Positions 18,040 through 24,454 are shown, counted from the first letter of the stretch. The stretch: DNA of 38,368 bases from Candidatus Paceibacter sp. (GCA_014237915.1 JABACC010000001.1:1-38368), one strand, 5' to 3'. Program-made: numbers and translations. The notes: generated from the sequence alone by a model not told the origin.

Positions 18040-18069
18040 TTGTTTTTTTTTTTTTTTTTTTGATAATAT
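18040..18069 (+). promoter_or_regulatory. Candidate promoter whose spacer is a 19-T homopolymer
   Basis: TTGTTT at 18040-18045 is followed by T to 18061 (the uninterrupted run is 18043-18061, 19 T), then GATAAT/TAATAT at 18062-18069. The ATG lies at 18076, six bases after TAATAT. The spacer would be 16-18 bases and made only of T. Confidence 0.45.
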
Positions 18070-18075
18070 TTCATC

Positions 18076-18546
18076 ATGCAAATAAATATAATAGAAAAGA
18101 AAAATATATTAATTTTTTCAAAAAACTTATATTTAAGATCTCTGGTCGCATTAATTTATAATTCAATAGGATCTTTATTTATAATATGTACCTTAGGTAT
18201 TTTCCCTCTTATGTTATTAATAATTGATATAAATAAAAAACAAAAAGAAAATTGGCTAACTTCTGACAGCTTTTGGAGAAGACTTTTTTCTTTTAATTTC
18301 CACTCGTTAATCGGGTACATCTTCACCAGTATTACATTCTTTATTTTCCCTTTAGTTTATTGGTTGCTCAACAGAGAAAAAGAATCAAAAAATGATTTAG
18401 AATATAATGATTGGCTTAAATCAGATAGTTTTTTAAAAAAATCCTTTGCCACATATTTTCATTCCATCCTCCTATTATTCATTATTGGTTTTATCGCAGT
18501 TATTACAGGTATCGTTGTTACTGCTCTAGATTTATCTTCTGTTTAA
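18076..18546 (+). CDS. Hypothetical membrane protein with two 'WLxSD' motifs
   Basis: 156 residues with about four hydrophobic segments. The motif WLTSDSFWRRLFSFNFHS (near residue 55) is repeated as WLKSDSFLKKSFATYFHS (near 115); each is followed directly by a transmembrane helix. The small protein encoded next door has a third copy (WLNSDFLLKRVLAFFGYS). I know no family with this signature. The gene lies between rplC and rplD, isolated by hairpins on both sides and with its own promoter, so it is probably an insertion in the ribosomal cluster rather than a translation gene. Confidence 0.7.
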   Translation: MQINIIEKKNILIFSKNLYLRSLVALIYNSIGSLFIICTLGIFPLMLLIIDINKKQKENWLTSDSFWRRLFSFNFHSLIGYIFTSITFFIFPLVYWLLNREKESKNDLEYNDWLKSDSFLKKSFATYFHSILLLFIIGFIAVITGIVVTALDLSSV

Positions 18547-18556
18547 TTAATTTTTT

Positions 18557-18599
18557 AAAAAACAAAGCGGGCCTCCGAAGGAGGCCCGCTTTGTTTTTT
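18557..18599. terminator. 20-bp perfect hairpin terminator, GAA loop
   Basis: AAAAAACAAAGCGGGCCTCC pairs perfectly with its complement around GAA, ending in a T-run; bidirectional. Its inner arms are identical to those of the hairpin at 17942, so the two flank the WLxSD gene as a repeat pair. Confidence 0.9.
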
Positions 18600-18611
18600 G
18601 AAAAATTTTAT

Positions 18612-18617
18612 TATAAT
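18612..18617 (+). promoter_or_regulatory. TATAAT box six bases before ATG
   Basis: TATAAT, then TAAAGT, then the ATG at 18624. Leaderless arrangement immediately after a terminator. Confidence 0.6.
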
Positions 18618-18623
18618 TAAAGT

Positions 18624-18821
18624 ATGAAAAATTTATTTGGGTTAAACAATGAAGAAGATAATTATAAATACAAAGGTTGGCTAAATTCAGACTTTCTTTT
18701 AAAAAGAGTTTTAGCTTTTTTTGGATATTCTGTTTTATCCACCTTGCTTGTTTGGGTTGTTATTCTATTGTTTCTTATATTTTTAGCAGCACTAACTTTT
18801 TTAATTAATTTAGTTTTCTAA
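18624..18821 (+). CDS. Small membrane protein with one 'WLxSD' motif
   Basis: 65 residues. A charged start (MKNLFGLNNEEDNYKYK) leads into WLNSDFLLKRVLAFFGYS and then one long hydrophobic helix (about residues 36-63). It matches the repeat unit of the 156-residue protein upstream, so it is a half-length paralogue. It has its own leaderless-type promoter and is followed by another hairpin. Function unknown. Confidence 0.65.
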   Translation: MKNLFGLNNEEDNYKYKGWLNSDFLLKRVLAFFGYSVLSTLLVWVVILLFLIFLAALTFLINLVF

Positions 18822-18848
18822 TATTTAAAAAATTAAGAAAGGTACAAG

Positions 18849-18881
18849 AGCGGATTTTGCGAAGCAAAATCCGCTTTTTCT
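18849..18881 (+). terminator. Hairpin terminator AGCGGATTTTGC-GAA-GCAAAATCCGCT
   Basis: The 12-bp perfect stem has a GAA loop and a following T-run. It has the same arms as the hairpin at 7018, in inverse orientation. Confidence 0.85.
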
Positions 18882-18917
18882 TTTTAAGAAAAAAATTTGT
18901 TTTTTTTATTATTGTGA

Positions 18918-18923
18918 TATAAT
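18918..18923 (+). promoter_or_regulatory. Extended -10 promoter (TGaTATAAT) with a ~100-base leader for rplD-rplW-rplB
   Basis: TGATATAAT is followed by about 105 bases before the rplD ATG, one of the longest leaders here. The leader can pair GTCTTT near 18944 with AAGAC near 18988, or more locally GGTCTTT with AAAGATC. A structured leader upstream of rplD suggests autoregulation, but no known leader family is recognised. Confidence 0.45.
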
Positions 18924-19029
18924 TTTGGAACTTAAAAGTTTTTGGTCTTTCTTTAAAAAAGATCGTGGAGAAATCCATATTATTAAAAAGACTGAAAAAA
19001 AAATTTAGTAAGTCGATAATTAAAATTTT

Positions 19030-19686
19030 ATGAAAGCAGTAGTATATAATTTTTCAGGAAAAAAATCAGGGGATGTAGAATTACCAGATGAAATTTTTTC
19101 TGTTCCTTTTAAAAATGACTTAGTTCACGAAGTTGTAGTTTCTTCAAATTCAAACAAAAGACAAGTTATTGCACATACAAAAGGAAGAGGAGAAGTAAGA
19201 GGAGGAGGTAAAAAACCTTGGAAACAAAAAGGAACAGGTAGGGCAAGACACGGATCTTCAAGATCACCAATTTGGAAAGGCGGAGGAGTTACTTTTGGGC
19301 CAACAAATGAAAAAAACTTTTCAAAAAAAATAAACAAAAAAGCCAAAAGAGCTGCTTTGTATTCAGTTTTAGCTCAAAAAAACAGAGATGGGGAAATTTT
19401 ATTTATTGAAAATTTTTCTTTAAAAGAGCCAAAAACAAAAGAGGCTTTAAATATTTTAGAAAATTTTTCAAAAATAGATGGATTTTCTGATATTTTAACA
19501 AAAAAGAAAAATTCAGCTTTAATCACAAACACAGAAATTAATCCAAATAATTTAAAATCTTTTTCTAATATTTCAGCTACTCAGCTTGATGAGTTTAGAA
19601 AGTTAAATATTTTAGATCTTTTGAAATACAAATATCTTGTTATTATTAGCCCAAAAGAGAGCATAGATTTTCTTTTATCTAAATAA
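19030..19686 (+). CDS. rplD: 50S ribosomal protein L4 (uL4)
   Basis: 218 residues. The hallmark loop GRGEVRGGGKKPWKQKGTGRARHGSSRSPIWKGGGVTFGP (residues 57-96) lines the exit tunnel. C-terminal parts include KRAALYSVLAQKNRDGEI. It starts a second S10-cluster transcript, separated from rplC by two membrane-protein genes and four hairpins. rplW follows after 11 bases. Confidence 0.97.
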   Translation: MKAVVYNFSGKKSGDVELPDEIFSVPFKNDLVHEVVVSSNSNKRQVIAHTKGRGEVRGGGKKPWKQKGTGRARHGSSRSPIWKGGGVTFGPTNEKNFSKKINKKAKRAALYSVLAQKNRDGEILFIENFSLKEPKTKEALNILENFSKIDGFSDILTKKKNSALITNTEINPNNLKSFSNISATQLDEFRKLNILDLLKYKYLVIISPKESIDFLLSK

Positions 19687-19697
19687 ATTTTAAGCTT

Positions 19698-19982
19698 ATG
19701 AATTTAAACACCAAAAAAATAGTAATCAAAAAACCTATGGTAACTGAAAAAACTGCAGGCCTTTCTGATAAAAATATTTATACTTTTGAAGTTACTCCCG
19801 AAGCCACTAAATCAGAAATAAAAAAAGAAATTTTTGAAATATACAAAGTAAAGCCAGTTAGAGTAAATATTGCAAAAAAACCAAATAAAAAAACTTTCAT
19901 TAGAGGTAGAGTTGGAGAAAAAACAGGTTTTAAAAAAGCTTATGTTTATCTTAAAAAAGGAGATACTATAAAAGTAGTATAA
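19698..19982 (+). CDS. rplW: 50S ribosomal protein L23 (uL23)
   Basis: 94 residues. VIKKPMVTEKTAGLSDKNIYTFEVTPEATKSEIKKEIFEIYKVKPVRVNI is a standard L23 core, a docking site at the tunnel exit for trigger factor and SRP. It lies in the expected rplD-rplW-rplB order, with no Shine-Dalgarno sequence. Confidence 0.97.
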   Translation: MNLNTKKIVIKKPMVTEKTAGLSDKNIYTFEVTPEATKSEIKKEIFEIYKVKPVRVNIAKKPNKKTFIRGRVGEKTGFKKAYVYLKKGDTIKVV

Positions 19983-20039
19983 AAAATTATTAATCATTAT
20001 TAAAATATCTAGAAAAAACTAGGAAAATAAATAAATATT

Positions 20040-20882
20040 ATGAAAAGAATTAAACCAAACACACCGGGGCAAAGAGGAATGACTTTTGTTTCTTACAAAA
20101 AAACTTTAACTAAAACAAAGCCACACAAAGCACTTACTAAAGGTAGAAAAAATAATTCATCAAGAAATAGCGATGGAAGAATTACAATTAGATTTAGAGG
20201 AGGGGGAGTAAAAAGAAGTTACAGAGACGTTGATTTTAAATATGATAAAAAAGATATTCCTGCAAAAATTGAAACAGTGGAATATGACCCTTTCAGATCT
20301 GCTTTTATCTCACTTGTTTGTTATAACGACGGAGAGAGAAGATATATAGTCTCTCCAAAAGGAATCAAGGTTGGAGACAATATTATTGTTTCAGAAAAAG
20401 CTGAAGTAAAAACAGGAAATAGAATGATGTTAAAAAATATCCCTTCAGGAATTTTTGTACACAATGTGGAAATAAAACCAAACGGAGGTGCAAAAATGGC
20501 ACGTTCAGCAGGATCTGGACTTGAAGTTTTAGGTGTTGATGGAGACAAAGTTCAAATTAAAATGCCTTCAGGAGAAATTAGAATTGTTTTAGCTGATTGC
20601 TACGCTTCAGTTGGAAATGTTTCAAACGATGAACATAAACTTGTAAATATTGGAAAAGCCGGAAGAGCAAGAAAAATGGGAAGAAGGCCGAGAGTTAGAG
20701 GTTCAGCCATGAACGCAGTAGACCATCCATACGGAGGAGGAGAAGGAAAAGCGGGAATAGGAAGAAGAAGACTTGTTACAAAATGGGGAAAACCCGCAGG
20801 AAAAGGTCAAAAAACTAGAAAACCTAAAAAATATTCAAACGCTCTTATTGTCAAAAGAAGAAAGGTTGGAAAGAGGAAGTAA
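20040..20882 (+). CDS. rplB: 50S ribosomal protein L2 (uL2)
   Basis: 280 residues. Conserved: MKRIKPNTPGQRGMT, GRNNSSRNSDGRIT-type RNA-binding segment, PSGEIRIV, and the C-terminal RGSAMNAVDHPYGGGEG. The His after Asp in VDHP is kept; the second His common in bacteria (HPHGGG) is Tyr here. It is followed not by rpsS but by a terminator 23 bases downstream. Confidence 0.98.
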   Translation: MKRIKPNTPGQRGMTFVSYKKTLTKTKPHKALTKGRKNNSSRNSDGRITIRFRGGGVKRSYRDVDFKYDKKDIPAKIETVEYDPFRSAFISLVCYNDGERRYIVSPKGIKVGDNIIVSEKAEVKTGNRMMLKNIPSGIFVHNVEIKPNGGAKMARSAGSGLEVLGVDGDKVQIKMPSGEIRIVLADCYASVGNVSNDEHKLVNIGKAGRARKMGRRPRVRGSAMNAVDHPYGGGEGKAGIGRRRLVTKWGKPAGKGQKTRKPKKYSNALIVKRRKVGKRK

Positions 20883-20904
20883 AATAATAATTTAAAAATT
20901 GTAG

Positions 20905-20935
20905 AAAAAAAAGTGGCTGATAAGCCACTTTTTTT
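20905..20935 (+). terminator. Terminator after rplB
   Basis: AAAAAAAAGTGGCT, loop GATA, AGCCACTTTTTTT. A canonical intrinsic terminator closing the rplD-rplW-rplB transcript. Confidence 0.9.
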
Positions 20936-20947
20936 CCTGCAATTTTT
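20930..20947 (+). repeat. 18-base direct repeat, left copy
   Basis: TTTTTTCCTGCAATTTTT, identical to 21711-21728. The two copies bracket the ABM-HxlR gene pair. Confidence 0.85.
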
Positions 20948-20955
20948 GAGCCTCT

Positions 20956-21258
20956 CTATGAATTATAAGTAACCACTCCTTCTAAATGTTCCATTTCCAC
21001 GGATTCGATATCTATCATATTCATCCACCTTTCTCCACCCTCAAAAATTTCAAAAGATTTTATTGCATTTTTTGCTTTTTCCATATCTTCCCACTCGACT
21101 AGATCAAAACAATATTCGTTATTTGAGAATGCTGTTTTTCTCGAAATAAAACCATCTTGCTTTTTTAAAAACAAATCGTGAATCGCTCTAGTTTCTTTTA
21201 AGAAGTCTTCTTTTTTTGTGTCTTTTTTTAACTTAAATTTAACAAATTCTAAAATCAT
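20956..21258 (-). CDS. ABM-like (dimeric alpha-beta barrel) small protein
   Basis: 100 residues. ILEFVKFKLKKDTKKEDFLKETRAIHDLFLKKQDGFISRKTAFSNNEYCFDLVEWEDMEKAKNAI has the strand-helix-strand pattern of antibiotic biosynthesis monooxygenase-like dimeric ferredoxin-fold proteins (self-sacrificing or quinone-modifying enzymes, heme-degrading relatives). No catalytic residues can be assigned. It is divergent from an HxlR-type regulator and shares its promoter region, so the regulator probably controls it. Confidence 0.65.
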   Translation of the reverse strand: MILEFVKFKLKKDTKKEDFLKETRAIHDLFLKKQDGFISRKTAFSNNEYCFDLVEWEDMEKAKNAIKSFEIFEGGERWMNMIDIESVEMEHLEGVVTYNS

Positions 21259-21312
21259 TATAGTTTAAACATTATTATTTTTTTAATAAACCCTTTATCA
21301 GAGTTGTTTTAT

Positions 21313-21342
21313 ATTGTAATACTAAGTAACTTTTAGTACAAT
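21313..21342. promoter_or_regulatory. Interlocked divergent promoters
   Basis: Plus strand: TTGTAA (21314-21319), 17 bases, TACAAT (21337-21342). Minus strand: TTGTAC (21336-21341), 17 bases, TACAAT (21313-21318). Each -35 element overlaps the other promoter's -10 element, so the two polymerases exclude each other. Confidence 0.6.
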
Positions 21343-21361
21343 ACTTACCAAAAAGTAAGTA
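21342..21361. promoter_or_regulatory. Candidate HxlR operator palindrome
   Basis: TACTTAC-caaaaa-GTAAGTA is a perfect 7-base inverted repeat over the predicted start of the HxlR gene. ACTAAGTAAC and TTAGTAC elements nearby resemble the TACT/AGTA half-sites described for YodB-type HxlR regulators. Autoregulation is inferred. Confidence 0.55.
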
Positions 21362-21368
21362 ATAAAAA

Positions 21369-21710
21369 ATGTTTAGAAGAGGAAATAAAAAATATTCTTG
21401 TCCATTAGAGGTAACTTTAGATATTTTAGGTGGATCAAGAAAGTGTTTAATATTGTGGTTCTTACATGAAAATAAAAAACAGAGATACGGTGAGATTAAA
21501 AGGTTTATTAATAATAATTCTATTAAAAATGTATCTGATAAAATGCTTATACATTCCTTAAATCAATTAATTGAGGATAAAATAGTTTCAAAAAAAATAT
21601 ACCCAGTAATGCCACCCAAAACAGAATACTCTCTAACAAGAATTGGACTAAAATCCAAAAAACTAATTAATTCTTTAGAAAATTTTGGTACAAATTTTTT
21701 AGATAAATAA
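21369..21710 (+). CDS. HxlR-family winged-helix transcriptional regulator
   Basis: 113 residues. YSCPLEVTLDILGGSRKCLILWFLHENKKQRYGEIKRFI ... VSDKMLIHSLNQLIEDKIVSKKIYPVMPPKTEYSLTRIG is the MarR-like HxlR fold. The Cys in SCPLE sits at the N-terminal position that senses oxidants or quinones in YodB and HypR. A second Cys (RKC) lies in the following helix. Peroxiredoxin and glutaredoxin genes follow, supporting a role in thiol or electrophile stress. The short leader carries a palindrome likely bound by the protein itself. Confidence 0.9.
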   Translation: MFRRGNKKYSCPLEVTLDILGGSRKCLILWFLHENKKQRYGEIKRFINNNSIKNVSDKMLIHSLNQLIEDKIVSKKIYPVMPPKTEYSLTRIGLKSKKLINSLENFGTNFLDK

Positions 21711-21728
21711 TTTTTTCCTGCAATTTTT
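21711..21728 (+). repeat. 18-base direct repeat, right copy
   Basis: Identical to 20930-20947, immediately after the HxlR stop codon. Confidence 0.85.
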
Positions 21729-21738
21729 TAAAGTTTGA

Positions 21739-21744
21739 TATAAT
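21739..21744 (+). promoter_or_regulatory. Extended -10 promoter (TGaTATAAT) for the peroxiredoxin gene
   Basis: TGATATAAT lies 34 bases before the ATG at 21779, giving a leader of about 28 bases. Confidence 0.5.
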
Positions 21745-21778
21745 GTTAAATATTATTAAATTAATTTTTTAAAATATT

Positions 21779-22309
21779 ATGTTAAAAGAAGGAGATAAAG
21801 TTCCAGAAGTTATTTTTAAAACAAGGGTAAGAGATGAATCTTTAGGAGGAGAAAACCCTTTTAAATGGGTGGATCTTTCAACCAATGAGGTTTTTTCTGG
21901 AAAGAAAGTTGTAGTTTTTTCTCTACCGGGGGCATTTACACCAACTTGTTCATCAAGTCATCTACCAGGATTTGATGAAAAATATGAAGAATTTAAAGCT
22001 TTGGGTGTTGATGAAATTATTTGCGTGTCAGTAAATGACGCTTTTGTTATGTATAAATGGGGGCAAGATCAGGGAAATAAAAACATTTTCTTACTTCCTG
22101 ATGGAAACGCTGAATTTACAGACAAAATGGGAATGCTTGTAAAAAAAGAAAATCTTGGTTTTGGTTCAAGATCTTGGAGATACTCAATGTTTGTTGAAGA
22201 TGGAGAAATAAAAAAAATGTTTACCGAAGACGGAATTTGTGATAATTTTGGAGCAGATCCTTTCGAAGTTTCAGACGCACAAACAATGATGGATTATTTA
22301 AAAAGTTAG
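21779..22309 (+). CDS. Prx5-type peroxiredoxin
   Basis: 176 residues. The peroxidatic motif PGAFTPTCSSSHLPGF (Cys near residue 60) is that of the Prx5 / hybrid Prx-Grx family, which reduces hydroperoxides in the cytosol. Conserved VNDAFVMYKWGQD and SWRYSMFVEDG follow. A second Cys lies near the C-terminus (DGICDNFGADPFEVSD). In some bacteria this enzyme is fused to glutaredoxin; here the glutaredoxin is a separate gene immediately downstream. Confidence 0.93.
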   Translation: MLKEGDKVPEVIFKTRVRDESLGGENPFKWVDLSTNEVFSGKKVVVFSLPGAFTPTCSSSHLPGFDEKYEEFKALGVDEIICVSVNDAFVMYKWGQDQGNKNIFLLPDGNAEFTDKMGMLVKKENLGFGSRSWRYSMFVEDGEIKKMFTEDGICDNFGADPFEVSDAQTMMDYLKS

Positions 22310-22331
22310 AATCTTATTTTTTATTTTTTAA

Positions 22332-22374
22332 ATAAAATTTTGCGGGCCCCCTTCGGGGGCCCGCAAAATTTTAT
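22332..22374. terminator. 20-bp perfect hairpin, TTC loop
   Basis: ATAAAATTTTGCGGGCCCCC pairs perfectly with its complement around TTC. It lies between the peroxiredoxin and glutaredoxin genes and can terminate in either direction. Confidence 0.9.
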
Positions 22375-22378
22375 ATGA

Positions 22379-22384
22379 TATAAT
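22379..22384 (+). promoter_or_regulatory. Extended TATAAT box six bases before ATG
   Basis: TGATATAAT-agaaaa-ATG directly after the hairpin; leaderless type. Confidence 0.6.
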
Positions 22385-22390
22385 AGAAAA

Positions 22391-22627
22391 ATGTTAATTT
22401 TGTATTCAAAAAAAGAGTGTCCTCACTGCGACAAAGTTAAAGATTTTTTTAAAGAAAATAAAATTTTATTTGAGGAAAAAAAGGTAGATCAAAATCCAGA
22501 TTTTAGAGAAGAGCTTTTGAAAAAAGGTAAAAAAGCCCAAGTCCCTTTTTTAGTAGACAATGTAAACTCCGTTTCTATGTATGAGTCTGGTAAAATTATT
22601 TTACACGTTGAAGAAAATTTTTTATAA
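22391..22627 (+). CDS. Glutaredoxin-like thioredoxin-fold protein
   Basis: 78 residues. MLILYSKKECPHCDKVKDFF carries a CPHC active site at residues 10-13. QVPFLVDN contains the cis-proline, with a closing helix region MYESGKIILHV. It is the likely reductant of the peroxiredoxin upstream or of the class I ribonucleotide reductase encoded further on. Six bases separate it from the DUF4105 gene, so those two are co-transcribed. Confidence 0.9.
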   Translation: MLILYSKKECPHCDKVKDFFKENKILFEEKKVDQNPDFREELLKKGKKAQVPFLVDNVNSVSMYESGKIILHVEENFL

Positions 22628-22632
22628 AAAAT

Positions 22633-23451
22633 ATGTTTATTTTAAAAAGATTAAAAATGTGGATTTTGTCGGGAGCTATACTTTTTTTTCTTTCGGTTTA
22701 TTATCCGCCACAAAGCGACAAACTTTGGGCAGAAGACCACGAAACTTTAGCAGAGATAGAAATTAATGGAGATGAAATTTATATAGAAAACGTAAGAGAT
22801 TTTTCTTATATTCTAAAAATGAAAGAAGATTATTATAACGAAAGTTACAATTTAAATTCTTTGGAAGAAGTAAATTATATTTTAACTCATTTTAAAAATC
22901 CTGCATTTGCACACGCATTTTTATCTTTTAATTTTGGAAATAAAAAATTAATTATCTCGGTGGAGGCCAGAAGAGAAGAAAACGAAGAATTTTCAATTTT
23001 AAAAGGTGCGTTTAGAGGGTATGAGCTAATATTTGTGTTGTCTTCAGAAGAAGACAGTCTTGGAAGAAGAATTTTTACAGACAAAGACGAAACTTATTTC
23101 TATACTTTAGATTTAACAGAAAAAGAGAAAAAAGATTTATTTTTAGGCTTTATGGAATTTGGAAAAGATCTTGAAAAAAATCCTCAATGGTATAACACTC
23201 TAACTTCGTCTTCCACTATTTTATTTTTTGATATTTTAAACAAAAACAGAGAAAGAGATGAAAAAATTTTTAAAGGTTTTGAGGTTTTTCTTCCAGCCTA
23301 TTCTGCAAAATATTTTTATGAAAATGAAATTTTAAAAGAAAACCCAAAAAATATAAATTCTTTAAATAAATGTTTAAACGATGTTTATGAAAATTCGGAA
23401 AACTTAAATAATTTTTCAAATAATTTAAGAGTTTGCGCTTCTAAATCTTAA
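22633..23451 (+). CDS. DUF4105 / Lnb N-terminal-like membrane-anchored protein
   Basis: 272 residues with one N-terminal transmembrane segment (about residues 10-27). IYIENVRDFSYILKMKEDYY, HAFLSFNFGNKKLIISVEARREENEEFSILKGAFRGYELIFVLSSEED and the following Asn/Tyr-rich region match DUF4105, a papain-like (NlpC/P60-related) domain facing outward. The domain is linked to lipoprotein or lipid processing, but its activity here is unknown. The expected Cys nucleophile position is not obvious. Its last 11 bases overlap the convergent ybeY gene. Confidence 0.8.
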   Translation: MFILKRLKMWILSGAILFFLSVYYPPQSDKLWAEDHETLAEIEINGDEIYIENVRDFSYILKMKEDYYNESYNLNSLEEVNYILTHFKNPAFAHAFLSFNFGNKKLIISVEARREENEEFSILKGAFRGYELIFVLSSEEDSLGRRIFTDKDETYFYTLDLTEKEKKDLFLGFMEFGKDLEKNPQWYNTLTSSSTILFFDILNKNRERDEKIFKGFEVFLPAYSAKYFYENEILKENPKNINSLNKCLNDVYENSENLNNFSNNLRVCASKS

Positions 23452-23827
23452 ATTTTTTGTGAATTTTTTTTTCCCACTCATTCATTTTTTTTCCGTGATC
23501 AAAGCCTAAAAGATGAACACACCCATGAGCAAACAAAAGTTCTAAAAAATTATTTTCTTTTCTGGAAAAATTTTCAGCATTTTTATAAGCTTTTTCTTTG
23601 TTTATAAAAATTTCTCCTAAATTTTTATTTATAGAAAAAGACAAAATATCGGTGGATTTATTTTTTTTTCTATATTGAAAATTTAATTTTTTTGATTTTT
23701 TTTCTCCAATCCACACAAGAGAGAGTTCGTAATTTTTTCCTAAAACAAAATCTTTTATTTCTACAAACTTTTTTTTATTTATTTTTGGAATATTTTCTTT
23801 TTTTATCGTTGAGTGTATTTCAAGCAT
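23441..23827 (-). CDS. ybeY: Endoribonuclease YbeY (rRNA maturation)
   Basis: 128 residues, short for the family. The zinc-binding HGCVHLLGFDHG (H-x3-H-x5-H) is intact near residues 101-112, preceded by STDILSFSINKNLGEIFI. It processes the 3' end of 16S rRNA and assists ribosome quality control. It follows infC with an 8-base overlap (23820-23827) and overlaps the end of the opposite DUF4105 gene. Confidence 0.94.
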   Translation of the reverse strand: MLEIHSTIKKENIPKINKKKFVEIKDFVLGKNYELSLVWIGEKKSKKLNFQYRKKNKSTDILSFSINKNLGEIFINKEKAYKNAENFSRKENNFLELLFAHGCVHLLGFDHGKKMNEWEKKIHKKFKI

Positions 23828-24416
23828 TTTTATCTTTGCTTTTTTTTGTAGGTTTTTTATTGTCTTCCGATGAAAGACTTTTCTTGTTTGATTTTTCTAA
23901 AATCATGGTCATTCCTTTTGGAGATTTTTTTGGCCCATCAGCAATTTTGTAGTTTTCTGTTACTAAAAGTAAAATTCTGTTTAATCTTTGTTTTAAAAAA
24001 TTTTCTTCCATATATTTTGATCTTCCTCTTAAAAAAAGATCGAGCTTAACTCTGTTTCCTTCTTTTAGCCAAGTTGAAATATTTTTAGCTTTTAAAGATA
24101 AATCTCCGTCTCCAGTTCCGGGTTTTATTTGAATTGTTTTTGTTTCTGTTAATTTAGTTTTAGCTTTTATATCTCTATCTTTTTTCTTTTTTTCGTATTT
24201 AAATTTTCCGTAATCAGTAATTTTAACAATAGGAGGTTTTGAGTTACCCGATATTTCCACAAGATCAAAATTTAAAGAATTTGCTTTTTTTAGAGCGTCG
24301 TACGAGCTCATAACCCCAAGCATTGAACCATCATCGTTTAAAACTTTTACTTCAGGATAGCGGATTTGTTCATTTATTCTAAGCTGTTCTTCTCTTTTTT
24401 TTCTTTTTTTCATCAA
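23820..24416 (-). CDS. infC: Translation initiation factor IF-3
   Basis: 198 residues. The N-domain RINEQIRYPEVKVLNDDGSMLGVMSSYDALKKA and C-domain KTIQIKPGTGDGDLSLKAKNISTWLKEGNRVKLDLFLRGR are both present. A Lys/Ser-rich C-terminal tail of about 20 residues extends beyond the usual end. infC is normally followed by rpmI-rplT; here ybeY follows. A minus-strand TATAAT at 24449-24454 gives a leader of about 26 bases. Confidence 0.97.
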   Translation of the reverse strand: MMKKRKKREEQLRINEQIRYPEVKVLNDDGSMLGVMSSYDALKKANSLNFDLVEISGNSKPPIVKITDYGKFKYEKKKKDRDIKAKTKLTETKTIQIKPGTGDGDLSLKAKNISTWLKEGNRVKLDLFLRGRSKYMEENFLKQRLNRILLLVTENYKIADGPKKSPKGMTMILEKSNKKSLSSEDNKKPTKKSKDKNA

Positions 24417-24448
24417 TTTATTTTTTTTAGATTATTTTTGTATAGGGA

Positions 24449-24454
24449 ATTATA
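24449..24454 (-). promoter_or_regulatory. TATAAT box for infC-ybeY
   Basis: Minus-strand GCTATAATTCC, 32 bases before the infC ATG. Confidence 0.5.
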
